64,000 nucleotides of DNA from Dethiosulfatarculus sandiegensis (GTDB lineage Bacteria; Desulfobacterota; Desulfarculia; Desulfarculales; Desulfarculaceae), in assembly GCF_000931935.2 (NCBI RefSeq), contig NZ_AZAC01000029.1, forward strand, positions 85,429-149,428, given 5' to 3'. Below the pieces are notes generated by a model. That model searched no databases. It was given only the letters and a program-made list of their open reading frames with translations, and was not told the DNA's origin. A program made the translations under genes and the position numbers. This document shows positions 27,785-36,755 of the stretch, piece by piece. Positions within the stretch are counted from its first letter, which is position 1; every line of letters starts with the position of its first letter.

Positions 27785-28897
27785 CTAGAGCAAATCGCTT
27801 ACTTCCGTGTAATCAAGCCCAAAGGCTTCGGCCACGGCCCGGAAGGTTACCTTTCCCTTGACCACGTTGGCGCCCAATTTGATTTCGTTGTTTTCCTGCA
27901 TGGCCTTTTTCCAGCCCTTGTTGGCAATTTCCACTGCATAGGGCAGGGTGGCGTTGGTAAGGGCCTGGGTGGATGTCTTGGCTACTGCGCCGGGCATGTT
28001 GGCCACGCAGTAGTGCACCACTCCGTCGACCATAAAGATGGGGTCTCCGTGGGTTGTGGCCTTGGAGGTTTCAAAGCAGCCGCCCTGGTCAATAGCCACA
28101 TCAACCAGCACCGAACCTTTTTTCATGGTGGCGATCATTTCCTTGGTGACCAGTTTGGGCGCCTTGGCTCCGGTGACCAGCACCGCGCCGACCACAACAT
28201 CGGCTTCCTTGACCAGTTTTCTGGTAGTGGCCGGGGTTGCCATCAGGGGGATGCAGTTGGCCGGCATAACGTCGCTCAAATAGCGCAGCCGCTCCAGGTC
28301 CAGATCCAGGATGTAAACCTTGGCTCCCAGGCCGCAGGCCATCTTGGCCGCGTTGGTTCCCACCACGCCGCCGCCGATAACCACAACCGTACCCGGGTCC
28401 ACACCCGGAACACCGCCCAAAAGCACACCGTGTCCGCCCTGGGCCATCTCCAGGTATTTGGCGCCCTGCTGAATGGCCATACGGCCAGCCACTTCACTCA
28501 TGGGGGTCAAAAGGGGAAGAGAGCCGTCGGCTTTTTGGATAGTCTCATAGGCAATGTCTATGGAATCACTTTTGATCAGGGCGTGGGTCAGTTCCTCGGC
28601 CGCAGCCAGGTGCAGATAGGTGAATACAATCTGATCTTTTCTGATCATGTCATACTCAGAGGCCAGGGGCTCCTTGACGTGCATAACCATATCGGCGCGT
28701 TTATAGATCTCTTTGGCTGTGGCGACCATCTCCGCCCCGGCCCGCTCATAGGCTTCGTCAGCGTATCCGCTGCCATTACCCGCCGCCTTTTCAACCAACA
28801 ACTGATGGCCGTTTTGCTTCATAACCTCCACCCCGGCAGGGGTCATGGAAACACGATTCTCTTCAGCTTTGATTTCTTTAAGGATACCGACGATCAT
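27785..28897 (-). CDS. ald: Alanine dehydrogenase
   Basis: NAD-dependent interconversion of L-alanine with pyruvate and ammonium in the cytoplasm. The 370-aa chain starts MIVGILKEIKAEENRVSMTP and carries the Rossmann motif VVVIGGGVVGTNAAKMA near the middle, with EVAGRMAIQQGAKYLE before it, all typical. The ATG at 28897 follows GGGAGAAATC and gives the standard length; a longer frame to 28918 would add seven residues. The ACT-PAS-sigma54 activator gene lies directly upstream on the same strand. In anaerobes Ald serves alanine catabolism or ammonium assimilation. Function near certain. Confidence 0.95.
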   Translation of the reverse strand: MIVGILKEIKAEENRVSMTPAGVEVMKQNGHQLLVEKAAGNGSGYADEAYERAGAEMVATAKEIYKRADMVMHVKEPLASEYDMIRKDQIVFTYLHLAAAEELTHALIKSDSIDIAYETIQKADGSLPLLTPMSEVAGRMAIQQGAKYLEMAQGGHGVLLGGVPGVDPGTVVVIGGGVVGTNAAKMACGLGAKVYILDLDLERLRYLSDVMPANCIPLMATPATTRKLVKEADVVVGAVLVTGAKAPKLVTKEMIATMKKGSVLVDVAIDQGGCFETSKATTHGDPIFMVDGVVHYCVANMPGAVAKTSTQALTNATLPYAVEIANKGWKKAMQENNEIKLGANVVKGKVTFRAVAEAFGLDYTEVSDLL

Positions 28898-29273
28898 GAT
28901 TTCTCCCAATCTAGGCATTTAAAAGAGGAAAGGCTCGCGCCGGGTGGTTTTTCCCCACGCACGCGTCCTTACTTTGCAAGTAATTTGCCATTTCCCCGGA
29001 ATTTATGAATTTTTTATCGTCGGATTGATGATTTGAATGCCTTTGGTTTATGTTTTGGGGAAAAGAATTGTATTATTAAATAGATGTCTATGTGCAAAGA
29101 ATTTTAATTCGGCGGGTTTGGCAAAAACCGCTAATTCAGATTTATTTGACGGTTCATAGTCAATATGGTAAGAAAACTTTCCACTCCTTCTGAATAATCC
29201 CCGGAACATATTGATATAAATGTCTATATGAATTTTGGAAATATTTCGAACCACTGGTGCAAAATGTTTCCAT
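28898..29273. other. AT-rich leader region of ald
   Basis: Holds the presumed ald promoter. Two copies of ATGTCTATRTG occur (about 29083 and 29220), possible half-sites. I looked for a GG-N10-GC sigma-54 promoter on the minus strand and found only a 9-base-spaced near match around 29260, which I do not accept. Confidence 0.35.
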
Positions 29274-30854
29274 CTAGAGACCGTGCTTTTTAATTTTGTT
29301 TAGCAAAGTGGTGTGCGATATCCCCAGATTAGTTGCCGCTGTTCTGATGCTGGTTTTCCGCTTCAGGATCTGGGTGAGAATGGCTTTTTCATATTCAGCC
29401 AGCATTTGCTTTAAGTTTGCCTCCTGTTTCGTTGTTTGGGGCAGGGAATTGCCAAGGCGGCGGTTGGGGGTGGCCAACTCAAAACTGAACAGGATATTTT
29501 CCGCGGCCACCGGCCCGGCTTCACCCAGAATGGCCGCCCTTTCTATGACATTTTTCAATTCTCTCACATTCCCGGGCCAGTCGTGGTTTTTCAACTTAAA
29601 CATGGCCTGTTTCGTAAGCTCCCTGGCGGGCCGGTTAAGTCTGGAAGTGAGCTGGAACAGAAAATGTTCCGCTAAAAGCGGGATGTCCTCCCGACGCTCC
29701 CTCAAAGGGGGAATGTGAATGGGCAATACATTGATGCGGTAATAAAGGTCCTGGCGGAATTCTTTTTGTTCCACCATCTGCTCCAAGCTTCGGTTGGTGG
29801 CGGTGATAACCCGGGCTGTTATGGGGATCTCTTTACTGCCGCCTATACGGCGGACCAGTTTATCTTGAATAGCTCGCAGTAGTTTGGCCTGGGGGCCAAG
29901 GGGAAGATCGCCAATCTCATCTAAAAAAATGGTTCCGTCCGCAGCCTGTTCAAACAGACCGGGTTTGCCATGTTTCTGGGCGCCGGTAAAGGCTCCGCCC
30001 GCATAGCCAAACAGCTCGCTTTCCAAAAGCGACTCCGGCAGGGCTGCGCAGTTTATCGGCACAAAGTTGCCTCCCCGGTTGCTGGCCTGGTGAATGGCCT
30101 TGGCAAAGAGTTCCTTGCCGGTTCCGCTTTCCCCTCTGAGAGAGATGATGGAGTCTGTGCCCGCTATTTTCTGGGCAAAGGATATGGCCTGTTTCAAGGC
30201 CGGATGTTCGCCGATGACATCACCAAAGGTGATTTGCGTGGGGTCTGAGATGGAGCGGGCCAGTTTTTTGATTTCCTGCATATCCTTGGCTATTTCAACC
30301 GCCCCCACTATGTTGCCTGAAAAATCTCTGATCGGCTTTTGGGTGGTGAAGTATTGAAAACGTCCGTTTGGGGTGTTGAAGCTTTTTTTCTGGTTGGAGA
30401 TTTCCTCACCGGCAAGGCATTTGAGCAGATGATAGTCCGGCAGGAGCATATTGGTCAGCGGTTTGCCTATCAGGTTCTTGCCTTTTGCGTCCAGGGTTTT
30501 GCGCGCCATGCTGTTCAGTATGGTTATGTTGCCCTTTTGATCTATGGCAATGACCCCGTCGCTCATGTTGTCCAAGACGACCTTGAAGCTGTTTTCCCTG
30601 GCCTCGTGGGGCAGGATTTCCATGAAGGTGATGTTCTGAAGGTCTGGAATCTGGTTCAATATGCGGATCAGGCTGGTTTTTTCCGGGCTCTTTTCACCCG
30701 ACGCCACCTCAAAGAAAATATTGGTGCGGCGGTTTTCCCTCTTAACCTCCATGGTGTTTATATTTATGCCGTTTTGAGCTAAAAGAGAAGATATGTCCGC
30801 TATTATGCCCACCCGATCCTTGAATACCAGTTTCAATTTGAGTATTTGCTTCAT
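29274..30854 (-). CDS. ACT-PAS sigma-54-dependent transcriptional activator (TyrR-like layout)
   Basis: 526-aa enhancer-binding protein. An N-terminal ACT domain (1-75) probably senses an amino acid, followed by a PAS domain (about 90-195) and the AAA+ domain (about 205-440) with Walker A GESGTGKE (241-248) and an intact GAFTGA loop (287-292), which contacts sigma-54 polymerase. It ends in a Fis-type helix-turn-helix (RKTSIRTAATNLGISHTTLL). This order is that of TyrR, but the GAFTGA loop shows it can act with sigma-54, unlike E. coli TyrR. The ATG at 30854 follows GGACGAACC. Its position directly upstream of ald suggests it controls alanine dehydrogenase in response to an amino acid. Confidence 0.9.
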   Translation of the reverse strand: MKQILKLKLVFKDRVGIIADISSLLAQNGININTMEVKRENRRTNIFFEVASGEKSPEKTSLIRILNQIPDLQNITFMEILPHEARENSFKVVLDNMSDGVIAIDQKGNITILNSMARKTLDAKGKNLIGKPLTNMLLPDYHLLKCLAGEEISNQKKSFNTPNGRFQYFTTQKPIRDFSGNIVGAVEIAKDMQEIKKLARSISDPTQITFGDVIGEHPALKQAISFAQKIAGTDSIISLRGESGTGKELFAKAIHQASNRGGNFVPINCAALPESLLESELFGYAGGAFTGAQKHGKPGLFEQAADGTIFLDEIGDLPLGPQAKLLRAIQDKLVRRIGGSKEIPITARVITATNRSLEQMVEQKEFRQDLYYRINVLPIHIPPLRERREDIPLLAEHFLFQLTSRLNRPARELTKQAMFKLKNHDWPGNVRELKNVIERAAILGEAGPVAAENILFSFELATPNRRLGNSLPQTTKQEANLKQMLAEYEKAILTQILKRKTSIRTAATNLGISHTTLLNKIKKHGL

Positions 30855-30874
30855 GGTTCGTCCGTTTTGGCTTA

Positions 30875-30894
30875 GTGGTCTGATTCCGGACCAC
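30875..30894. promoter_or_regulatory. Inverted repeat upstream of the ACT-PAS activator
   Basis: GTGGTC (30875-30880) and GACCAC (30889-30894) are inverted across 8 bp, about 21 bp before the activator start. It could be a self-control operator. Evidence is the symmetry alone. Confidence 0.3.
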
Positions 30895-31013
30895 AAGTTT
30901 AAAATAAATTGCTCCCGAATGGCAAGTTTTTAGACCAAGGTGGCATCGGCGGGGTTGTGGACTTACATTTTCAATGACTAGTAAAGTGGTAGTTTTGGGC
31001 AAAGGGAAAAACC

Positions 31014-32069
31014 ATGAATCTAAATCAGGTATACCAAGAAAATTTGGCCAGAAGGGTGAGATCACTTTATCAAAATGATGATTTCAGCAGAAAAGATGAA
31101 GCCATAGACAGCAAGTTCTATGAAAAGCCCCGCTTTGTAGAACACCTTGACTCAACTGCCCTGGCCGCAGTCACCAAGGTGATAGATAAACTGGTGGTGG
31201 AAAAGAATCCGGTCGTTTTAGACCTCATGGCGTCCTGGGACAGTCACCTGCCTTTTTCCCTCGACCCGGCCGAGGTTGTGGGGTTGGGAATGAATGCGGA
31301 GGAGCTCAAGACAAACCAGGCCCTGGATCGCTATGTAGTCCAGGACCTGAATGAGAAAAATATACTGCCGTTTAATGATGCTTGTTTTAATCTGGTTCTG
31401 AATACAGTCTCCGTGGATTATCTTACCAATCCGGAAGCGGTTTTCGCCGAGGTGGCCAGGGTGTTGAAACCAGGTGGTCTTTTTTTGGTTTTTTTCTCAA
31501 ATCGTTTTTTTGAGCCCAAGGTGACCAGGATATGGCGCAACGCCTCTGAGAGCGAGCGTATTTGCCTGGTGGAACAGTGGTTGGCGGATTCCGGCCTTTT
31601 TACCGGCACTAAAGTTTTTGTGCAAAAGGGGCTTAAAAGGCCGGAAGACGATAAATACGCCCACACGGGCCTGCCTTCCGATCCGGTGATAGCTGTCTGG
31701 GCTGAGCGTAAAGGCGGTCTTGCAAACAAACCCCCCAGGCCCAGACCGGCGCCCCGTCCCCGGTCACTGACCCCGGCTGAGTTGAGGGCCCAGGCTAAGG
31801 AAGTGGCCAGGACCCTTAAATGCCCCTATTGCGGGGAGCGCCTGGTCAAGTGGCAGGTCCCCCAGACCCCCTTTACGGAATGGGATGCACCCTTTATGCA
31901 TCTTTGTGCTAATGATCAGTGCTCATACTTGCAGGCCGGTTTTGAGGTGATGAGTGAGCAGGGAAACACCGGTGTGAGTTACAGGTTTGTCTTTAATCCG
32001 CAAAATAACTCTGTGATCTCGTTGCCGGTGCACAGTTTGTCCACTTTAAAGGATGGGATCGTGGAGTGA
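31014..32069 (+). CDS. SAM-dependent methyltransferase with C-terminal zinc-ribbon-like domain
   Basis: 351 aa. The N-terminal half is a class I methyltransferase-like fold: VVLDLMASWDSHLP (67-80) in the cofactor-binding position, VVQDLNEKNILPFNDACFNLVL (108-129) and VARVLKPGGLFLVFFSN (147-163), which is typical post-motif III sequence. The usual glycine-rich motif I is replaced (LMASWDSH), so cofactor binding may be altered. After a Pro/Arg-rich linker (236-252) come two cysteine pairs, C270/C273 and C298/C303, probably a zinc ribbon. The ATG follows AAAGGGA. It is divergent from the activator and seems to be a single-gene unit. Substrate unknown. Confidence 0.72.
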   Translation: MNLNQVYQENLARRVRSLYQNDDFSRKDEAIDSKFYEKPRFVEHLDSTALAAVTKVIDKLVVEKNPVVLDLMASWDSHLPFSLDPAEVVGLGMNAEELKTNQALDRYVVQDLNEKNILPFNDACFNLVLNTVSVDYLTNPEAVFAEVARVLKPGGLFLVFFSNRFFEPKVTRIWRNASESERICLVEQWLADSGLFTGTKVFVQKGLKRPEDDKYAHTGLPSDPVIAVWAERKGGLANKPPRPRPAPRPRSLTPAELRAQAKEVARTLKCPYCGERLVKWQVPQTPFTEWDAPFMHLCANDQCSYLQAGFEVMSEQGNTGVSYRFVFNPQNNSVISLPVHSLSTLKDGIVE

Positions 32070-32113
32070 TTTTCCGGCTGTTTTTCCGAACCGATTATTG
32101 GCTCGAAAGAAAA

Positions 32114-32153
32114 GCGGTTGAAGGCGTTTGGAACTGAAAATGCCTTCAACCGC
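32114..32153 (-). terminator. Terminator between methyltransferase and acyl-CoA synthetase genes
   Basis: GCGGTTGAAGGC (32114-32125) pairs with GCCTTCAACCGC (32142-32153). On the minus strand TTTTCTTT follows, so it ends the long TRAP/synthetase operon; it may also stop the convergent methyltransferase transcript. Confidence 0.8.
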
Positions 32154-32178
32154 GCTTGATTTGGGACAAGGAGGTTTT

Positions 32179-34290
32179 TTATTTCACCGAAACCAAAGCA
32201 TCCAGCGCCATGACGCCTTTGCCTTTTTCAAATACCAACAAGGGGTTGATATCCAGTTCACTTATCCTGTCGGATAAACTCATGGCCAGGGTGGAGGTCT
32301 TTAGAAGCACCTCCACCAGGGCGTCAATATCCCTTGGCGCGCCGCCCCTGGCCCCCTTGAGCAGTTTGTAGGCCTTCAGCTCTTTTAACATATCTTTGGC
32401 CTCGAACGCCGTTATGGGTAAAACCCTGGTGGAGACATCCTTGAATATCTCCACATAGGACCCGCCCAAGCCCGCCATCAGGACCGGACCGAATACAGGG
32501 TCGTTTTTTATGCCCACCAGCATTTCCAGCCCGTTTCGAACCATGGGGGAGATCATCACTCCTTTAAGCCTCGCCTGTGGCCTGGCCCGGCTCACACCTT
32601 GCATTATGCTTTCAAATGCCTGTGTTGCCTGGTCTTTGTCTTTGATATCAAGGATAACGCCTCCCACATCGGCCTTGTGGGCAACCTCCGGGGACACGAT
32701 CTTCATAACCACCGGAAAGCCGATTTCCGCTGCCTTTTCGCCTGCCTCGCTTTTATCAGTCACCAAAACATCTTTGGTGGCGGGTATGCCAAAGGCCTGA
32801 ATAAGCTCCTTGGAGGTCATTTCATCAAGCTCTTTGCTGTCTCCGTCAAGGAGCTGCGATACTTTGGCGGTCAGAGACTGGTCTGGCGCCACGGTGGGCT
32901 GCTTTTTGCGCTCTGACTGATGGGCGAGCGCCTTGCGGAACCGGTTCAGTTGTCCCAGGGCATAGATGCACCTGGTTGGCTCTTCATAAAGGGGAATCCC
33001 ATATTTCTTAAAATCTTTTCTGATGGGATCGTCACAGGCCATCCAGGTTACCAGTATTGGTTTTTCGGTCTCCTTTTCCAGCCTGGCTATCGGGGGAACC
33101 AGGATATCCTTCATGTGCTCAAGCAGCCCGATAAAGACCACAATGGCGTCTGTGTTGGGGTCGTCCGCCACGCATTTCAGGCAATCGTAAAATTTTTCAG
33201 AGGCAGTGAGCACTTGAGCCGTTAAGTCAACCGGGTTTTTGGCAGATCCGAAATAAGGTAGCTTTTGGGTGAGGTTTTCCTCGGTTTCAGGGGCAAAGGT
33301 CACCACATTCAAACCGAATCTTTCACAGTCATCGGCCATCACCACACCGGCTCCGCCTGAGATGGAGACAATGCCCACATTGTCGCCCTTCAGGCGTTTG
33401 GGATTGCTGAAGACCTTGAACAGGTCAAAGAACTGGCCCACGCTGTCCACCCTGAGGATTCCGTTTTGCTCAAGAAAGGTGTCTGCAATACGGTCTTCTC
33501 CGGCGATTGATCCGGTGTGGCTGCTGGCCGCCTGACTCCCGGCCATGGAACGCCCCACCTTCATAACCAGAAGGGGCTTTTGTTTTTTAAAGGCCAGGTC
33601 GGCGCATCGAGCCAGTTGATCAGGGTCATTGATGGCTTCCATGTAAGAGGCAACCAGGCCCGTATTCTCATCATCCAGGGCGTAGCGCAGAAAGTCGCTG
33701 GTGGTCAGGACCGCTTCATTGCCGGTTGAGACCATATAACTGAAACCAAGCCCCATGCGCTGGGCCATGCCGTAAAAATGGTAGCCCATGGCCCCGCTTT
33801 GAGAGCAAAAAGCCACCGGCCCCTTGTTAAAGTCGCCGTTAACCAATGATCCCGTGAAGGTCGCGGTCACTTGGTTGAAATGATCGATAAAACCCTGGCA
33901 GTTGGGTCCGCAGACCGGCATGTTGTATTCGCGTGCGACATCCTGGATGCGCCTTTGCATGGCCTTTCCCTCTTCGCCCGCCTCGGCAAATCCGGAAGAA
34001 AAGATCATGACCGATTTTATGCCCTTTTGCGCCGCTTGCAATACAGCGTCCGCCACCAGTTCGGCCCGCACCACCACCATCAAGTGGTCAACCGCTTCAG
34101 GTAAGGCCGTGATGTTTGGATAGCACTTAAGGCCCTGACATTCTTTATATTTGGGGTTGATCGGGTAAATGGCTCCCTGATAACCGTATTCCTTGAGGAA
34201 CCTTATGGGCCTGCCTCCAATGGTGTTGCCATTTTGAGACGCCCCTAAAACGGCTATGCTCTTTGGTTTGAAAAGAGGGGTAAGATCCAT
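32179..34290 (-). CDS. ADP-forming acyl-CoA synthetase, fused alpha-beta chain
   Basis: Reversibly makes acyl-CoA from an acid, ATP and CoA, releasing ADP. The 703-aa chain joins a CoA-binding domain (about 1-130, KSIAVLGASQNGNTIGGRPI), a CoA-ligase domain (about 145-450) and a C-terminal ATP-grasp domain (about 480-700, FPVVMKIVSPEVAHKADVGG). The phosphorylated histidine is H258 in SSHTGSIAGED, equivalent to His257-alpha of Pyrococcus ACD1. It is the last gene of an operon with an epimerase and a TRAP transporter. Here it most likely activates the imported acid, though in fermenters the enzyme can run in the ATP-forming direction. Confidence 0.93.
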   Translation of the reverse strand: MDLTPLFKPKSIAVLGASQNGNTIGGRPIRFLKEYGYQGAIYPINPKYKECQGLKCYPNITALPEAVDHLMVVVRAELVADAVLQAAQKGIKSVMIFSSGFAEAGEEGKAMQRRIQDVAREYNMPVCGPNCQGFIDHFNQVTATFTGSLVNGDFNKGPVAFCSQSGAMGYHFYGMAQRMGLGFSYMVSTGNEAVLTTSDFLRYALDDENTGLVASYMEAINDPDQLARCADLAFKKQKPLLVMKVGRSMAGSQAASSHTGSIAGEDRIADTFLEQNGILRVDSVGQFFDLFKVFSNPKRLKGDNVGIVSISGGAGVVMADDCERFGLNVVTFAPETEENLTQKLPYFGSAKNPVDLTAQVLTASEKFYDCLKCVADDPNTDAIVVFIGLLEHMKDILVPPIARLEKETEKPILVTWMACDDPIRKDFKKYGIPLYEEPTRCIYALGQLNRFRKALAHQSERKKQPTVAPDQSLTAKVSQLLDGDSKELDEMTSKELIQAFGIPATKDVLVTDKSEAGEKAAEIGFPVVMKIVSPEVAHKADVGGVILDIKDKDQATQAFESIMQGVSRARPQARLKGVMISPMVRNGLEMLVGIKNDPVFGPVLMAGLGGSYVEIFKDVSTRVLPITAFEAKDMLKELKAYKLLKGARGGAPRDIDALVEVLLKTSTLAMSLSDRISELDINPLLVFEKGKGVMALDALVSVK

Positions 34291-34371
34291 TGCTCGTTTT
34301 TTTCTCCTCTATTGGTGGGCCGCGCCTTGGGAAAGGCCCAAAGGCATTTTTCCTTGCCTGTTGCCTCGGCC

Positions 34372-34827
34372 TTATTCCAGGTTCCAGGCTTTGCGCATGC
34401 GTTCGGCGCTTCCGGCTTCCTTGTATTCACCAAGCCATTCTTGAACTTGAAGCACCGCCCCAAAGCCGCCCTTGGGCCCCACCAGCACCTCCCGGCGGAT
34501 GCCTTCTATTTCCTTGAAGTTGGAGTAGCGAATACCTTTTTCATCAAATTCAGCCCTGGCCTTATCCAGGTCTTCCACATCAATACCTATGTGCTGCAGG
34601 CTTTGGCCTCTGGCTTCAATATGTTTGGCCACAAAACTGTCCGGTTCCGTTGCCTCTAAAAATCCTATGATCATGTCGCCACCGACTATGTAGGCGTCGG
34701 AGCGGTATTTTTGTTCCGGGTTTTCCACCTGCATCAACAGCTCGGCTCCGTAGACCTCCATGAGCCTTTTGCCGACCTCTGCCATATCTTTTACCGCAAA
34801 CGTGATGTGATCTACTCTCTTTAACAT
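34372..34827 (-). CDS. VOC-fold protein resembling methylmalonyl-CoA epimerase
   Basis: Small (151 aa) vicinal-oxygen-chelate protein with the two-module layout of methylmalonyl-CoA epimerase. Visible are RVDHITFAVKDM with H7 and GQSLQHIGIDVEDLDKA with the second histidine, both expected metal ligands, and FLEATEPDSFVAKHIE. The final glutamate ligand, normally in a VLIEL-type strand, is not clearly in place (GAVLQVQEW), so metal binding or specificity may differ. The start follows AAGGAG. Lying between TRAP genes and an ADP-forming acyl-CoA synthetase, it probably epimerises the 2-substituted acyl-CoA made from the imported acid; glyoxalase or dioxygenase roles cannot be excluded. Confidence 0.75.
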   Translation of the reverse strand: MLKRVDHITFAVKDMAEVGKRLMEVYGAELLMQVENPEQKYRSDAYIVGGDMIIGFLEATEPDSFVAKHIEARGQSLQHIGIDVEDLDKARAEFDEKGIRYSNFKEIEGIRREVLVGPKGGFGAVLQVQEWLGEYKEAGSAERMRKAWNLE

Positions 34828-34850
34828 TTTTTCTCCTTTTGCAAGGCAGC

Positions 34851-36167
34851 CTAAAAACCGGCCGACATGGTGTTGGGTAAAAACATGGTTATCTGGGGGA
34901 ATGCAATGAGAATGACCAGGGTCAGGATGTCCATGGCCACAAACCAGGCAATGCCTTTGAAAATGGTTTCCAGTTCTATCTGATCTCCGACCACTCCCTT
35001 GATTACATAGACGCTTAATCCCACCGGTGGCGTGATAAGCCCTATCTCCAGATATTTGATCATGATGATGCCGAACCAGACCATATTGAAGCCCAGGCCT
35101 TCCATCACCGGGAACACCACCGGCAGGGTGAGGAGCATGACTCCCACCGGATCCAGGAACATCCCCAGGAACACATAGACAATCGAAAGTCCGGCCAGGA
35201 TGGCGACAGGGTGAATATCCAGGGTGAGGACAAATTCGCAGATCACATTCGGCAGGTCGCTCACAGCCATGAACTTGGTGAAAATTGTGGCCCCTAAGGC
35301 TATGGCAAATATCTGGGAGGTGCTGCGCACGGTATCGCTCAAGGATTCCCAGAAATTTGTCAACTTGAGCTTGCCGGTGAGCGCGGCTATGAGAAAGGCT
35401 CCGGAAGCTCCCACTCCGCCCGCCTCGGTGGGGGTGAAAAAGCCGAAGTAGATTCCGCCTATCACCAAAATGAATAAAACGAAAATTCCCCAGGTGTACT
35501 TAAGGGCCTTGAACCTTTCACCCCAACCGACCTTTTCTTCGGAGACCGGTCCCAGGGCCTTGTTTCTTAGGCTCCGTAAAAAGATCATCCCCATGTAGAT
35601 CAGGGCCGAGAGCACCCCGGGAATAAACCCGGCTATCAAAAGCAAGCCGATTGAAGTTTCGGTAAGTGCGCCAAAGAGAATCAAAAGGATGCTGGGCGGT
35701 ATCAAAGAGCCGATGGTTCCGGCAGCGGCAACTGTGCCTGTGGCCAGGCCGGCATCATATTTATGGCGTATCATTTCCGGTATGGAAACGCGCCCCATCA
35801 TGGCTGCGGTGGCCAGGGAAGATCCACAGGCCGCGGCAAAGGCCGCGCAACCCGCCACCGAGGCTATGGCCAGGCCCCCGGGAATATTGGAGAGCCAAAG
35901 CCTGGCGGTGTGATAAACATCCTTGGTCAGGCCCGCGTGGTGGGCCAGATACCCCATCAGCAGGAACAAGGGAACCGTGGTCAATACGAAGTTTGCAATA
36001 AAGGTGTAGGGTTCCAAACCCAGAAGGCCGGAGGTGGGGCGCCAACCTAAGATGGCGAAATACCCGGCCGCTCCCACCACGGCCAAAGCAAAGGCAACAT
36101 GAGTCCTCAGGGCGATAAGCACCAGAAGTACGCCTATTCCGATGAGTCCGATAATCCAGGCTTCCAT
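34851..36167 (-). CDS. dctM: TRAP transporter large permease (DctM)
   Basis: 438-aa inner-membrane permease with about 12 spans. Family signatures include GCAAFAAACGSSLATAAMMGRV, SLIPPSILLILFGALTETSIG and TPTEAGGVGASGAF. It starts 3 bp after the dctQ stop and works with DctQ and the periplasmic DctP. Sodium-driven import of a carboxylic acid is expected from the family. The downstream epimerase and acyl-CoA synthetase suggest the acid is converted to a CoA thioester on entry. Confidence 0.95.
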   Translation of the reverse strand: MEAWIIGLIGIGVLLVLIALRTHVAFALAVVGAAGYFAILGWRPTSGLLGLEPYTFIANFVLTTVPLFLLMGYLAHHAGLTKDVYHTARLWLSNIPGGLAIASVAGCAAFAAACGSSLATAAMMGRVSIPEMIRHKYDAGLATGTVAAAGTIGSLIPPSILLILFGALTETSIGLLLIAGFIPGVLSALIYMGMIFLRSLRNKALGPVSEEKVGWGERFKALKYTWGIFVLFILVIGGIYFGFFTPTEAGGVGASGAFLIAALTGKLKLTNFWESLSDTVRSTSQIFAIALGATIFTKFMAVSDLPNVICEFVLTLDIHPVAILAGLSIVYVFLGMFLDPVGVMLLTLPVVFPVMEGLGFNMVWFGIIMIKYLEIGLITPPVGLSVYVIKGVVGDQIELETIFKGIAWFVAMDILTLVILIAFPQITMFLPNTMSAGF

Positions 36168-36170
36168 GTC

Positions 36171-36689
36171 TCAAGCTTCCCTGTCTTGTTTTGCGTTGAG
36201 ATTTGCCGCGCGACTGAGCCCGTCCCTTAAAAGCTCCAGGCAAAAGGCCAGGCATCCTATGGGAATGAACCACTTGCTGATCCAGATGGGGAGGTTGATT
36301 ATGCCGGAGACATATTCCCTTACCTTTGTGGACTCAATGGCTATCTCCAGGCCAAACCAGCCGATAAGGGCGTAGGCAACAATGCCCAGAACCAGGCTGA
36401 ACAGGTCCAAAATGTTTTTCAGCTTGTCGGGGAGCTTCCTTGTAAAGAGGTTTACATAGATATGGCCGCGTTTTTGGTGGACAAAGGCCAGGGGGAAAAA
36501 CACCACAGCCACCATGAGAAAGGAGGCATTGATCTCAAATACCGCTGGAATTGGAGTTTTAAAGATATATCGCCCAATTACATCGGCAGGAACCAGGAAC
36601 ATCATGGGGATTAACAAGAGTATTGAAAAGATGGTAAGGGCCTTTATGAACCAGTCCAGAGATGTTTGGCAGGTTTTTTTCATACTCAT
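36171..36689 (-). CDS. dctQ: TRAP transporter small permease (DctQ)
   Basis: 172-aa protein with four predicted membrane spans, the DctQ pattern (FLVPADVIGRYIFKTPIPAVFEIN near residue 30-53). It sits between dctP and dctM; a strong hairpin lies in the 66-bp gap before it. It forms the permease complex with DctM. Confidence 0.92.
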   Translation of the reverse strand: MSMKKTCQTSLDWFIKALTIFSILLLIPMMFLVPADVIGRYIFKTPIPAVFEINASFLMVAVVFFPLAFVHQKRGHIYVNLFTRKLPDKLKNILDLFSLVLGIVAYALIGWFGLEIAIESTKVREYVSGIINLPIWISKWFIPIGCLAFCLELLRDGLSRAANLNAKQDREA

Positions 36690-36710
36690 GACGGCACCTT
36701 TTACCGGAGT

Positions 36711-36749
36711 CTCCCCTCCACCGGGCCTGTTGCCCGGCGGAGAGGGGAG
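36711..36749 (-). repeat. Intercistronic hairpin between dctP and dctQ (first DctPQM locus)
   Basis: CTCCCCTC (36711-36718) pairs with GAGGGGAG (36742-36749), and CCGGGC (36721-36726) with GCCCGG (36732-36737), separated by a small internal loop. No T-run follows on the minus strand, so RNA protection of the dctP message or partial stopping are both possible. Confidence 0.6.
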
Positions 36750-36755
36750 GGCTCA

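Noticed and set aside
29255..29275. Sigma-54 promoter of ald
   Set aside because: The GG and GC elements are nine, not ten, bases apart and other positions do not match.
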